Assembly: GCA_020725525.1 (NCBI GenBank)
Contig: DYEX01000077.1
Coordinates: forward strand, 1 to 64,000
Source: Desulfovirgula sp.
GTDB lineage: Bacteria > Bacillota > Desulfotomaculia > Desulfotomaculales > Desulfovirgulaceae
Direction of reading: 5' to 3'
DNA length: 64,000 nt
A program made the position numbers and the translations under genes. Position 1 is the stretch's first letter, and each line of letters starts with the position of its first letter. The notes beneath the pieces are model-generated. The model saw nothing but the letters and a program-made list of their open reading frames with translations. It did no database searches and was not told the DNA's origin. This document shows, piece by piece, positions 16,447-25,294 of this stretch.

Positions 16447-16704
16447 ATGGCGTTAGGGCAGAAGCGGAACAAGCTGATTCTTCCCCAGGCCGCCGCGGCC
16501 ATGGAACAGTTCAAGTGGGAAACCGCTGCTGAGCTGGGCATCCAGGTTCCCCAGAGCGGGTACATGGGTGACCTGCCTTCCCGGGTAAACGGGGCCATTG
16601 GCGGTAACATGGTTCGGAAGATGATCGCCGCTTATGAGCAAAGCCTGGCTGCCGGTACCCAGCCTCCGACTCCCCAAGTAACCAACGCTCGCACCACTCC
16701 TTAA
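16447..16704 (+). CDS. Alpha/beta-type small acid-soluble spore protein
   Basis: This 85-residue protein starts at ATG 16447 after AAGGAGGTG. The family blocks are WETAAELGI, which contains the germination-protease cleavage site region (KWE-TAAELG), and GYMGDLPSRVNGAIGGNMVRKMIAAYEQSL, the DNA-binding C-terminal signature. These proteins coat spore DNA, protect it from UV and heat, and are degraded at germination. The protease that does this, gpr, lies convergently 0.2 kb downstream. Expression in the forespore is predicted from the sigma-G-like promoter just upstream. Confidence 0.96.
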   Translation: MALGQKRNKLILPQAAAAMEQFKWETAAELGIQVPQSGYMGDLPSRVNGAIGGNMVRKMIAAYEQSLAAGTQPPTPQVTNARTTP

Positions 16705-16778
16705 TGGAGGTTAAGGTATGAGCTCATTGGGTACACAAGGTTTAACGAGGTGTACCGGTTATATGTCCAGTTCCCTTG

Positions 16779-16845
16779 CGGGGGGGGACCCGGCTACAGG
16801 AAAGCCTGGTCCGAAACCTTGTTCCCTGTTGGTTGGGCCCCCCGG
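16779..16845. other. GC-rich inverted repeat between SASP and gpr
   Basis: CGGGGGGGGACCC at about 16779-16791 can pair with GGGCCCCCCGG at 16835-16845 around a 43-base centre that itself contains a CAGG/CCTG hairpin. No T-run follows, so it is not a typical terminator. Its function is unknown. Confidence 0.4.
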
Positions 16846-16888
16846 CAGGGACTGCTCCCAAATATGTTATTCTTTAAGCTTTTCTTTA

Positions 16889-17863
16889 TTAATGCAAATA
16901 GTAGCTATAGTCATCTTCCGTTAAACCCGGATGCAAGGCCAGGGAAATCCCTCCGGCAATAACTTTCGCCGTAGCGGCAATTAATGCATCTATTTCCTTG
17001 GGAGTGACCGTGAGGTTGCCGCCAAAGGGTTCTAAAACCTGCTCAATGGCCCGCCGGGCCAGAGCAGGATTAAACCCTGCAGACATAGGCGTATTTTGCA
17101 GTTGTTCTAAATAGGCATTTATGGTATCCTGGCTGATGACTGCGGCATGAACCACGGTGGGTACTCCAATGGCGATTACCGGTACTCCCATGCTTTCCTG
17201 GTTGATTCCGGCCCGGCGGTTGCCAATACCCGAACCGGGACTGATGCCTGTATCGGCTACCTGAATGGTGGTGCAAATACGGGTGACACTGCGGGCGGCC
17301 AGGGAATCAATGGCAATAATCAACTCCGGGCGGATCTTTTCTACCACTCCTTTAATAATTTCGGCGGTTTCGATCCCGGTTAGTCCCAGTACTCCCGGGG
17401 CCAGGGCACTGACTGAACGCATTCCGCCCTTTAATTCCTGAGGAGCGTAGTTAAACAGGTGCCGGGTTACCAGGCTCATTTCGATAACCTTTGGTCCCAA
17501 AGCATCAGGGGTGGCGCGCCAGTTGCCCAGGCCCACCAGCAGGATATTGGCGTATTCCGGTAGATGAGAGACAAACCGTTCCAGTTGCCGGGCGAAAATT
17601 TGACTTACCTCCTGGTGGGCGGCCGGGTGATTTTCCCTTAAAACAGGAGCTTCAATGGTGATATATGTACCCACGGGTTTACCCATGATCGCCTCGGCGG
17701 CCTTTTCAACAATATGTACAATCGTTACTTCACCATGTTCAAACCTTTCCCGATCCACCCGCACACCGGGAATCTCCTGACCTGTTTCCCCCCGCACAAT
17801 TTCCCTTGCTTCCAGGGCTAAATCCAGATTGACTCCAAGGGAACGGCAGAGATCCAAGAGCAT
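16889..17863 (-). CDS. gpr: Germination protease GPR
   Basis: The 324-residue protein belongs to the atypical aspartic-type peptidase family that degrades alpha/beta-type SASPs at the start of spore germination. It is made as a zymogen in the forespore and has a short pro-region before PGVRVDRERF. Conserved stretches visible are TYITIEAPVLRENHPAAHQEV, ILLVGLGNWRATPDALGPKV, MRSVSALAPGVLGLTGIETAEII, IIAIDSLAARSVTRICTTIQVADTGI and PGSGIGNRRAGINQESMGVPVIAIGVPTVVHA. ATG 17863 follows GAAGGGGGG. It converges with the SASP gene, and a sigma-F-like promoter precedes it. Confidence 0.96.
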   Translation of the reverse strand: MLLDLCRSLGVNLDLALEAREIVRGETGQEIPGVRVDRERFEHGEVTIVHIVEKAAEAIMGKPVGTYITIEAPVLRENHPAAHQEVSQIFARQLERFVSHLPEYANILLVGLGNWRATPDALGPKVIEMSLVTRHLFNYAPQELKGGMRSVSALAPGVLGLTGIETAEIIKGVVEKIRPELIIAIDSLAARSVTRICTTIQVADTGISPGSGIGNRRAGINQESMGVPVIAIGVPTVVHAAVISQDTINAYLEQLQNTPMSAGFNPALARRAIEQVLEPFGGNLTVTPKEIDALIAATAKVIAGGISLALHPGLTEDDYSYYLH

Positions 17864-17906
17864 ACTGGTGGCCCCCCTTCATTGGTAGCCCTCCAAACTT
17901 CACCTA

Positions 17907-17935
17907 TATATTTTCCTTCTTGGGACGGAATATAC
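17907..17935 (-). promoter_or_regulatory. Possible sigma-F promoter of gpr
   Basis: On the minus strand GTATA (17935-17931) fits the sigma-F -35 GYWTA. After 14 bp, GGAAAATATA (17916-17907) matches GGNRANANTW at nine of ten positions. It lies about 45 bp upstream of the gpr start, in keeping with known forespore expression of gpr. Confidence 0.55.
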
Positions 17936-17989
17936 GCTACATATTTTGCCTGTTCACTTTTACATACAGTCGCCATTAGCCAACAATGA

Positions 17990-18070
17990 AAAGGGCGGCC
18001 GGGTTGGCCTGGAGCATTGAAGCAACGAGGGACGACCGCCGCATTAAGTAATTATGTGACAGTATCTTTT
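17990..18070 (+). repeat. Interspersed hairpin repeat, copy B
   Basis: AAGGGCGGCCGG at the left and CGAGGGACGACCGCC (to 18040) at the right form the stem, and TTAAGTAATTATGTGACAGTATCT (18045-18068, conserved parts AAGTAATTATG and ACAGTATCT) forms the tail. The core and tail match copy A. It lies between divergent gpr and rsmD, with two TATAAT boxes (18076 and 18086) right after the tail. Confidence 0.7.
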
Positions 18071-18129
18071 TCTGGTATAATGTGCTATAATATTTGCGTT
18101 AAGATGCCTTGAGGAAAGGAATTGAGCAT

Positions 18130-18693
18130 TTGCGTGTCATTGCCGGCATTGCAAAAAAAAGGCGCTTAAAAATGCCCCCGGGGTGGAGCGGCCGTCCTAC
18201 TGCCGATCGGGTTAAAGAATCGTTGTTTAATATCCTGGGCCCGCGGATTCCCGGTTGTTATTTCCTCGATCTTTTTGCCGGCACAGGGAATGTAGGTATC
18301 GAAGCCTTGAGCCGTGGTGCTGCCCGGGTAGTGTTTGTGGAGCGGGATAAAAGGGCGGTCAAAACCATCCGGGATAATCTTGTTCATGTTGGTCTGACAG
18401 AACGGGCTGAGGTGCTGGCACAAGATACCTTCCTGGCTTTAAGGCAACTGGCAGGACAGCAGTTTGATGTGATCTTTTTAGACCCACCCTATGGACAAGG
18501 CCTGGAGTTACCTGCCCTGGAAGCTATTGATCGCCACGCGCTGGTAGTTAGCGGGGGTATTGTGGTGGTGGAAAGCAGCAAGCGGCAGGTACTACCCCGG
18601 CGCCAGGGTCAGCTGGTGCAATACCGGCAACATCAGCTGGGAGATACCATGCTGTCATTTTATCAGCCCGGCATTACCGGAGAGGAGGATTAA
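18130..18693 (+). CDS. rsmD: 16S rRNA (guanine966-N2)-methyltransferase
   Basis: The protein has 187 residues from TTG 18130, which gives the family's usual (M)RVIAGIAKKRRLK opening and has GAGGAAAGGA upstream; TTG 18109 would add seven atypical residues. SAM-binding motif I is FLDLFAGTGNVGIEALSRGA, and DPPYGQG is the catalytic N-methyltransferase motif (D/N-P-P-Y). It methylates G966 of 16S rRNA. It is 4 bp upstream of coaD, the usual rsmD-coaD pair of Firmicutes. Confidence 0.95.
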   Translation: MRVIAGIAKKRRLKMPPGWSGRPTADRVKESLFNILGPRIPGCYFLDLFAGTGNVGIEALSRGAARVVFVERDKRAVKTIRDNLVHVGLTERAEVLAQDTFLALRQLAGQQFDVIFLDPPYGQGLELPALEAIDRHALVVSGGIVVVESSKRQVLPRRQGQLVQYRQHQLGDTMLSFYQPGITGEED

Positions 18694-18697
18694 ATCT

Positions 18698-19201
18698 TTG
18701 CGCATTGCGGTTTATCCGGGCAGTTTTGACCCGATAACCAATGGCCATCTCGATGTAATTGAGCGGGCAGCCTGTTTATTTGATCAGCTGGTGGTGGCAG
18801 TTTCCCGTAACACCAGTAAAAAGCCGCTTTTTACTGTTAGTGAAAGGGTAGAAATGCTACGGGAGGTATTGCAGCCCTATTATAATGTGGTGGTAGATTC
18901 CTTTGATGGACTGACGGTAAATTACGCCAAAAGCCTTGGTGCCCAGGCAATTATACGGGGCCTGCGGGCCATTTCCGATTTCGAAAACGAGTTTATGATG
19001 GCCCTGACCAACAAGAAACTGGTTCCTTCAATAGATACCTTGTTTCTCATGACCCGAGCGGAATATTCTTTCATCAGTTCAAGTGCCGTTAAGGAAGTGG
19101 CTTACTTTGGGGGCTGTGTACGGGACCTGGTACCGCCCGTGGTAGAGAACAAGTTGCGGGAAAAATTTATGGCCCTTCAACAACCGGGTAAGGAGGGGTA
19201 G
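18698..19201 (+). CDS. coaD: Phosphopantetheine adenylyltransferase
   Basis: The 167-residue protein starts at TTG 18698 after GAGGAGG. It carries the nucleotidyltransferase motif YPGSFDPITNGHLDVIERA with T/GHxxH, RGLRAISDFENEFMMALTNKKL, and the ISSSAVKEVAYFGG ATP-binding block. It transfers AMP from ATP to 4'-phosphopantetheine to make dephospho-CoA, the penultimate step of CoA synthesis. The in-frame region upstream of 18698 is inside rsmD and is not coding in this frame. Confidence 0.96.
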   Translation: MRIAVYPGSFDPITNGHLDVIERAACLFDQLVVAVSRNTSKKPLFTVSERVEMLREVLQPYYNVVVDSFDGLTVNYAKSLGAQAIIRGLRAISDFENEFMMALTNKKLVPSIDTLFLMTRAEYSFISSSAVKEVAYFGGCVRDLVPPVVENKLREKFMALQQPGKEG

Positions 19202-19203
19202 CA

Positions 19204-19686
19204 GTGGAGCTGTTTCATATTTTAAATGAAATGGAAGAAATGATTGAAAGCAGTCCCCGGATACCCATGACCAGGCGGGTGGTAGTGGACGAGGACAAAC
19301 TGCTCGATTATCTGGATCGCATTCGCACCACTCTGCCGGAAGAATTGCGCCAGGCGCGCTGGGTTCTCCAGGAACGGGAAAAGGTGCTGGCCGACACCCG
19401 CAAGGAAGCAGGACGTCTTTTGGAAGATGCCCAGAAACAACTGGAAAAACGGGCGGAAGAAAGTGAAGTGGTTAAAAAAGCCCAGGCCATGGCCGACGAA
19501 ATTGTGCACAAGGCCGAACAGGTGGCCAGGGAAATTAAACAGGGAGCCCGGGAGTATGCCGATGAAATACTGCAGGGTTTGGAAGAAGAACTGGACAAGA
19601 TCATGGCCCAAATCCGCAACGGACGAGCGGAGTTAAGAGGGCTTAAAGTGAGTGAATCCGTTAATTCAAGGACGGCCCAGGGTTAA
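19204..19686 (+). CDS. Coiled-coil protein (DivIVA/ATP synthase-subunit-like)
   Basis: The 160-residue protein starts at GTG 19204, two bases after the coaD stop and behind AGGAGGGG. Apart from a short N-terminal helix (FHILNEMEEMI) it is nearly all charged coiled coil: RQARWVLQEREKVLADTRKEAGRLLEDAQK through EQVAREIKQGAREYADEILQGLEEELDKIM. Similar proteins are often named ATPase or V-type ATP synthase subunit H in Clostridia, on the basis of the coiled coil only. Its conserved position after coaD suggests a role in envelope or division, but no function can be assigned. Its end overlaps the convergent neighbour by 4 bp. Confidence 0.75.
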   Translation: MELFHILNEMEEMIESSPRIPMTRRVVVDEDKLLDYLDRIRTTLPEELRQARWVLQEREKVLADTRKEAGRLLEDAQKQLEKRAEESEVVKKAQAMADEIVHKAEQVAREIKQGAREYADEILQGLEEELDKIMAQIRNGRAELRGLKVSESVNSRTAQG

Positions 19687-20735
19687 TCCGCCAGGGCCTG
19701 GAGTATGGCCGCAAGATCACAGTATTTTTCTATATTTTCCCGGGCCAGGGCGATGCTTTTCTGGTCTCGGGGACGGATACGCCGGCTGATCTCGGCCAGC
19801 TTTTCGATAGTGGTAAAGGTATCGTAATGTACCAGGATAACCGGTACGTTTTTTTCTGCCGCCCGCGCAATCACTTTCACGTCCGGATACAAACCACCGG
19901 TAAGAATTAATACCGAAGTGTTGGTTTCCAGGGCCGCCAGAGCCAGGTCGGCGCGGTCGCCGCCGGTAACCACTGCCTTATTGGGGGCCCGCCGCAAGTA
20001 GCCCAGGGCACTTTCGATAGTCATGGCACCGATAACCATATCTTCTACCAGCCGGTTCAGGTTTTCTTCTCCCGCCAGAAGTTCTCCACCCAGCGTCTCA
20101 TAGAATTCAGCCACGGTAGGCGAAGCTATTTCCGGCCGTTGAGGAATAATACCCAGGGTGCGGTATCCCCGTTCCTCAAGTAGAGACTTATAAATACCCT
20201 CGGTTTTAGCCAGCAGTGGGCGGGGAACGTTGTTAAAGACATTGCCCAGCACCCTGATCCCCTGGTTTGCCAGATAGCTGTTAATGAAAATGGCCTGATC
20301 CAGGCTGAAGTCATTTTCAATACGGATCATAAATAAAACCAGAGCATCAAATTTTTGGGCCAGAGTAACGGCATCCAGGCCCCAGCACCCCATGATATGG
20401 GGAAAAGCTGCTCCCCCGATAAGCACCACGTCGGCCCCGGCACTGACCTGCCGGTAACAGGATACAATACGTTCCAGTGCCTCGCATTGCCGGTACCCCG
20501 AGAGATAAGACGGGCCGGCGATGAAGGGTACGATTACTTCCAGGGGATGCTTTAAGTTCAATACTTCCTGCATGAGCCGGGCATCCTCATCATGCTGCTC
20601 CTTTACACCGGTAGGATGACCCACTGGCTTAAAATAGGCCACGCGGTAGCCGTGCTGGTGCAGTTGCAGGGCCAGCCCCACGGCCAGGGCTGTTTTTCCA
20701 CTGCCAGCCGTACCCATGATATAAATGTTTTTCAC
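19683..20735 (-). CDS. BioD-like P-loop protein with DRTGG domain (phosphotransacetylase N-terminal-like)
   Basis: The 350-residue protein starts at GTG 20735, six bases after GAGGTG; the GTG at 20744 lies inside that ribosome site. The N-terminal half is a BioD-like NTPase with Walker A MGTAGSGKTALAVGL. The C-terminal half is a DRTGG domain (TPT-like VTGGDRADLALAALETNTSVLILTGG). This two-domain arrangement is the N-terminal part of long bacterial phosphotransacetylases without the catalytic PTA domain. Its start is about 10 bp from the stop of the ADP-forming acyl-CoA synthetase, so the two are probably one operon, suggesting a regulatory role in acetyl-CoA/acyl-CoA conversion (inference). 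Confidence 0.82.
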   Translation of the reverse strand: MKNIYIMGTAGSGKTALAVGLALQLHQHGYRVAYFKPVGHPTGVKEQHDEDARLMQEVLNLKHPLEVIVPFIAGPSYLSGYRQCEALERIVSCYRQVSAGADVVLIGGAAFPHIMGCWGLDAVTLAQKFDALVLFMIRIENDFSLDQAIFINSYLANQGIRVLGNVFNNVPRPLLAKTEGIYKSLLEERGYRTLGIIPQRPEIASPTVAEFYETLGGELLAGEENLNRLVEDMVIGAMTIESALGYLRRAPNKAVVTGGDRADLALAALETNTSVLILTGGLYPDVKVIARAAEKNVPVILVHYDTFTTIEKLAEISRRIRPRDQKSIALARENIEKYCDLAAILQALAD

Positions 20736-20745
20736 CGTGCACACC

Positions 20746-22848
20746 TCACGATATAGTGATTTTTATATCCAGGGCAAATGCACCGTCCGAGTAGGCAAAA
20801 ACCGGGTTGATATCCATTTCTGCAATTTCAGGAAAATCAACCACCAGTCTGGCAGCCCGGGCAATCATTTCGATGATTGCCCTTATATCTTTGGGTTTTT
20901 CCCCGCGATAGCCACGCAACAACGTATAGGCCCTGGTTTCGGTAAGCATGCGCTGAATTTCTTCCCTGGTCAATCCATGAGCCAGGCGAAAGGAAACGTC
21001 TTTCAAAAGGTTAACGTAAATTCCACCCAGACCAAAAGCAATTAGCGGTCCGAACTGCACATCCCGGGTCATGCCAATAATTAATTCCGTTCCCTTAGGC
21101 ATCATTTTTTGGATTTCAATTCCGTGAATAACCACTTTCGGCAGGTACCGCTGCACATTTTCGGTAATTTCAATAAAGCTTTTCTTGACTTCCCGGGTAT
21201 TTTCGACCCCTATTTTTACTCCACCTATATCAGTTTTGTGCAGAATTTGGGGGGAAGCTACCTTCATGACCACCGGAAAGCCCATTTCCTGTGCTCTGGC
21301 CACTGCTTCTTCGGGACTGGTGGCCAGAACAATGGGAGCTATGGAAATGCCGTAATACCGGGCCACTTCACTGGCTTCACTGCCGAGCAAAGTTAACCTG
21401 CCTTCCTGGCGTATTTTTTGCAAGACTTCCTTGACCCGTTCCGGTTGAATACAATCCAGTTCAATCTCTTCTTCTTTTGCGGGCCGTTCCCTGGTCCGGG
21501 CGTAACGAACCATACCGCTCAAGGCCCTAACTGCCGGTTCCGGAAAGGTGAAACAGGGAATGCCCTCTTCAGCCAGGAGACTGGCTCCCGCAGCCAGAGT
21601 TTTTCCACCCATATAGGCTGCGAATACCGGTTTGGCAGGGTGCATACGGTGGGTTTCGATGATGGCCCGGGCGGTTTTTTCCGGTTCAGTCACTGCCGTG
21701 GGACAGACCAGCACCACCACACTATCCACACTCTGATCATGCAGCACCTTTTCCAGGGCAAAACGATAGCGGTCCTCGCCGGCATCACCAAGGACGTCAA
21801 CCGGGTTATAAATTGCTGCTTCCCCCGGCAGGTTGGCCCTTAATTCCTGGCTGGTTTCCTTGCTGAAGCGGGCCATGGTCAGTTCACTCAGTTCGATATT
21901 ATCTGTGGTGACAATTCCGGGTCCTCCGGCGTTGGTTACCACCGCCACCCGATTTCCTTTTGGCAGGGGCTGGTGGGCAAAGGCAACGGCCAGGTCGAAA
22001 AGCTCGGCCATGCTCCGGGCGCGGATGACGCCGCACTGGCGGAAAGCCGTCTCATAGGCCAGGTCGCTCCCGGCCAGGGCTCCCGTGTGGGAGGATGCCG
22101 CCTAGGCCCCGGCCTGGCTGGCACCGCTTTTAAGGATAATCACCGGTTTTCTGCGGCTGGCCACTTTTGCTACCTCTAAAAATTGCTGGCCCCGGGCTAC
22201 ATCCTCAATGTAACAGAGGATAACCTTTGTATGGGGATCACTGGCTGCATCGGCTATAAAATCCGCTTCATTTAAGCCCGCCTTATTGCCCAGGCTGACT
22301 ATCCGGGAAAAGCCCAGTCCCGTAGCCTGGCTCCAGTCCAGAATGGCCACCAGCATGGCCCCACTCTGGGAAATAAAAGCAATGTTCCCCCGTCTGGGAA
22401 AAACGGCTGAAAAGGAAGCGTTGATGGGTACGTGGGTATCCATCATGCCCACGCAGTTGGGGCCTAAAAGGCCCATATCGTAACTGCGACAAATGCGGGT
22501 GAGTTCCTTTTCCAGAATCAGTCCTTCCTTACCTACTTCTTTAAATCCTGCCGATATGACCACCAGGTTTTTGGCCCCAACAAGGCCACATTCCTGGGCG
22601 ATTGAGACGACCAGGCTGGCCGGAACGGCTACCACCACCAGGTCTATACCTTCCCCGATGACACGTAAATTGGGATAACAACGCAGCCCCTCAATTTCCT
22701 CTTCTTTGGGATTGACTGGATAAATCCTGCCCGTGTAACCACAGGCAATCATATTTTTCACGATGACGTTGCCAATTTTACCGGGTTTCCTGGAAGCACC
22801 GACAATAGCTACCGTTTGGGGGTGAAAAAAAGCATGCAGGTCCGCCAA
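20746..22848 (-). pseudogene. ADP-forming acyl-CoA (acetyl-CoA) synthetase interrupted by an in-frame TAG
   Basis: The gene encodes 700 residues in a single frame, broken only by TAG at codon 249 (plus-strand CTA at 22102-22104). The first part has the CoA-binding Rossmann domain (IVGASRKPGKIGNVIV) and succinyl-CoA ligase-like domain (GLLGPNCVGMM, SQSGAMLVAI). The sequence around the stop reads GASQAGA-stop-AASSHTGALAG, with the phosphohistidine expected at His254. The rest has the second CoA-ligase domain and the ATP-grasp domain (GFPVVMKVASPQILHKTDIGGV). The family makes ATP from acyl-CoA, or the reverse. Everything after the stop is intact. It could be a recent nonsense mutation, a sequencing error, or read-through/pyrrolysine. 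If translation stops, only a 248-residue fragment is made, although an internal ATG at 22011 could start the second part. Confidence 0.85.
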
Positions 22849-22990
22849 AGTATCTCACCTACTTGAACCTGGTGTCGGTTGTGCTTATCATGTCCGGCAA
22901 GGGGAGAAAGCATACCATTGGGGACCTGCATTTAGAATCATAGATGATTTTGTTTTTGTATTATGGGCAGAAGGCAACTTGTAATAGTGA

Positions 22991-23800
22991 TCAAGTTGTC
23001 CTTGCGGGCTTAAAATAATCCTCCTTGCAAAGCTGGAGCAGCAATTTGTACACTTCCCCGGGTGAAGACAAACGGACGGTTGCGGCGCTGGGACGGGAGT
23101 CTGGGCTGACCAGGATGCCCCAGCCCCTTTTTAGGGCCATAAAAGCATCCTCATCGGTCCGGTCGTCGCCGATATAAACCGGCAGTGCCCGGGAATATTT
23201 CCGGCAAAGGTATGCCACTGCCTTTCCTTTATGTATTCCCCGGGGGCGTATTTCCAGCACCTTTTTACCTGGTAAGAGCTCCAGTTGTTTTTGGCGCACG
23301 ATGGAGGAAGTTCTTTTGATAAAACTGTCCAGTACCTTCTGGGCCAGGCCGGGATCGGCCAGGCGATAATGCAGGGCAAGGGAGGTACCTTTGTTTTCCA
23401 CCAAAAAGCCGCTGCATTTAGCCATACATTCTCTGGCTATTATTTCCAGGTTAACCATGTCTTCCTTGAGCTGTTGATTGTGCATCGAACGGTATACTTT
23501 GCCACCCGGTTCCTTGATTTCCGCACCGTGGGAACCAACCAGGTACAGGCCAGCCAAAGGGAGCAATTCCTGCAGTTCGTCCAGTTTACGACCGCTGATT
23601 ACTGCTACCACTCGACCGGGGAAAAAAGCTAACTTTTGCAGGGTGGCCAGGAGTTCTGGAGCAGGCCGGGCCAGAGCCGGAGTGGCCGCAATGGGAACCA
23701 GGGTACCGTCATAATCCAGCATGAGCAACAGTTCGGGTGCTGCGGTCAGGTATGCGGCCAGTTTTTCTGGGGTTGATGCAGGCGGCTCCCCTTGTGCCAA
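22991..23800 (-). CDS. otsB: Trehalose-6-phosphate phosphatase
   Basis: The 269-residue HAD-family protein starts at TTG 23800, eight bases after AGGAGGT; upstream in-frame sequence lies inside otsA. HAD motif I is LMLDYDGTLVPI, motif II is VAVISGRKLDEL, and the late motif is YIGDDRTDEDAFMAL. LYLVGSHGAEIKEPGG is typical of OtsB. It removes phosphate from trehalose-6-phosphate to yield trehalose, a compatible solute. It lies 18 bp downstream of otsA as the last gene of a four-gene minus-strand cluster. Confidence 0.92.
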   Translation of the reverse strand: MAQGEPPASTPEKLAAYLTAAPELLLMLDYDGTLVPIAATPALARPAPELLATLQKLAFFPGRVVAVISGRKLDELQELLPLAGLYLVGSHGAEIKEPGGKVYRSMHNQQLKEDMVNLEIIARECMAKCSGFLVENKGTSLALHYRLADPGLAQKVLDSFIKRTSSIVRQKQLELLPGKKVLEIRPRGIHKGKAVAYLCRKYSRALPVYIGDDRTDEDAFMALKRGWGILVSPDSRPSAATVRLSSPGEVYKLLLQLCKEDYFKPARTT

Positions 23801-23817
23801 GGAACCTGACCTCCTGC

Positions 23818-25278
23818 TTACAGATTGGCTGCGTTGATGGCTGCCGGGCTGATGCCGGAGCCCAGGCTTTTGACCAGTTTCAAGTTGGTCTGCCACCACC
23901 AGCGCACATCCCGGCTCTTAACCGTCCGGCGTAAGGATTCCAGGCGACTTTTTTGTTCCTGGAAAGACATTTCCAGGGCCATTTTGATTTTTGCCGCCAG
24001 GTGGGCCGGTTCAAAGGGATTGGCCAGCAGTGCTCCGTGGAGTTCCTGGGCCGCGCCGGCAAAGGGGCTCAAAATAAGCACTCCCTTACCATCAATACGT
24101 GAAGCCACAAACTCCTTGGCCACCAGATTAAGGCCATCCCTTAAGGCTGTCACCAAAAGCACATCGGCAGCCAGATAATGGGCTACCAGCTCGGCCTGGT
24201 CCAGGGACTGATAACGGTAACGTACCGGCACTGCGCCATACATCTGGTCGTATCGTCCGTTGACTTCCCCTACTATTCGTTCTACTTCCTGCTTTAAAAT
24301 ACCATATTCTCCGATGCCGTTGCGACTGGGTACGGCAATTTGTAAAAGGGTAACCCTGCCGCGATATTCAGGATATTTTTCTAAGAAGCATGCCATAGCC
24401 CGTATCCGTTCGGGAATTCCCTTGGTATAGTCCATGCGGTCGATGCCCAGGAGCACCTTTTCTGCACCCAGGGATTTACGGATTTCCGCCGCCCTGGCCC
24501 GTACGGCGGGATCGGTGGCCAGCTGTTCAAACCGGTGGTAGTTAATACCTACCGGCAAGGCCTGGACCAAAATTTTGCGGTTGCGGAAGCGAATCAAACC
24601 TTGTTCCGGATAAATTCTGGCCGGGTAGTAGCAAGACATGGTATCAAGGAAATTTTCCACATACCGGCTGGTGTGGAAAGCAATTAAGTCGCTGCCCAAA
24701 AGACCGTAGATGATTTGGCGTCCCCAGGGGAGAATCTGGAACAGGTCTGCTGGAGGGAAGGGAATATGCCAGAAGAAAGCAATAGCAGCCCCGGGTGACT
24801 GCTGCCGTAATAATTGTGGTACCAGGGCAAGGTGAAAATCATGTATCCAGTAGATTTCCTTTTTTGCTTCCAGGGTGATGCGGGCAAACTTCTGGTTGAC
24901 CCGGCGGTAAGCCTCCCAGTAAGCCTTTTCAAAGGAACAACGCTCGGGTAGTTGATGACACAGGGGCCACAGAATGGCATTACAAAAGCCGTGGTAGTAG
25001 TGGTCGTGCTCCTCTGGAGTAAGGAAGACTTCCTGGATCTGGTAGCGCGGTTCTCCTGGGGGTATGCCCAGCTTAACTCCCTGTTCTTTGCTATGATCAA
25101 GGCGTCCGCACCAGGAGATCCAGGTTCCTCCGTGGGCGGTGAGTACCGGTTCCACCGCCGCAACCAGTCCTCCTACCGTTCGCCTGGGAATTACCTGATC
25201 GTGACCCTCCTGGAAGGTATAGGCTCCCCGGTTGGAAACCACAACCACCTGTGCGGTGTTTTTGCTGTAGCTGTACAC
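23818..25278 (-). CDS. otsA: Trehalose-6-phosphate synthase (GT20)
   Basis: The 486-residue protein starts at GTG 25278 behind GGGAGGTGG; an in-frame ATG at 25305 overlaps the upstream gene and has no site. The GT20 family blocks are VVVSNRGAYTFQEG, RRTVGGLVAAVEPVL, YYHGFCNAILWPLCH, IYWIHDFHLALVPQLLR, FFWHIPFP and GIDRMDYTKGIPERIRA. The nucleotide-sugar pocket is ALRDGLNLVAKEFVA. It transfers glucose from UDP- or GDP-glucose to glucose-6-phosphate. An OtsA-like glucosylglycerol-phosphate synthase cannot be fully excluded, but the adjacent otsB favours trehalose. Confidence 0.9.
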   Translation of the reverse strand: MYSYSKNTAQVVVVSNRGAYTFQEGHDQVIPRRTVGGLVAAVEPVLTAHGGTWISWCGRLDHSKEQGVKLGIPPGEPRYQIQEVFLTPEEHDHYYHGFCNAILWPLCHQLPERCSFEKAYWEAYRRVNQKFARITLEAKKEIYWIHDFHLALVPQLLRQQSPGAAIAFFWHIPFPPADLFQILPWGRQIIYGLLGSDLIAFHTSRYVENFLDTMSCYYPARIYPEQGLIRFRNRKILVQALPVGINYHRFEQLATDPAVRARAAEIRKSLGAEKVLLGIDRMDYTKGIPERIRAMACFLEKYPEYRGRVTLLQIAVPSRNGIGEYGILKQEVERIVGEVNGRYDQMYGAVPVRYRYQSLDQAELVAHYLAADVLLVTALRDGLNLVAKEFVASRIDGKGVLILSPFAGAAQELHGALLANPFEPAHLAAKIKMALEMSFQEQKSRLESLRRTVKSRDVRWWWQTNLKLVKSLGSGISPAAINAANL

Positions 25279-25294
25279 AACTTCCACCTCCCTC

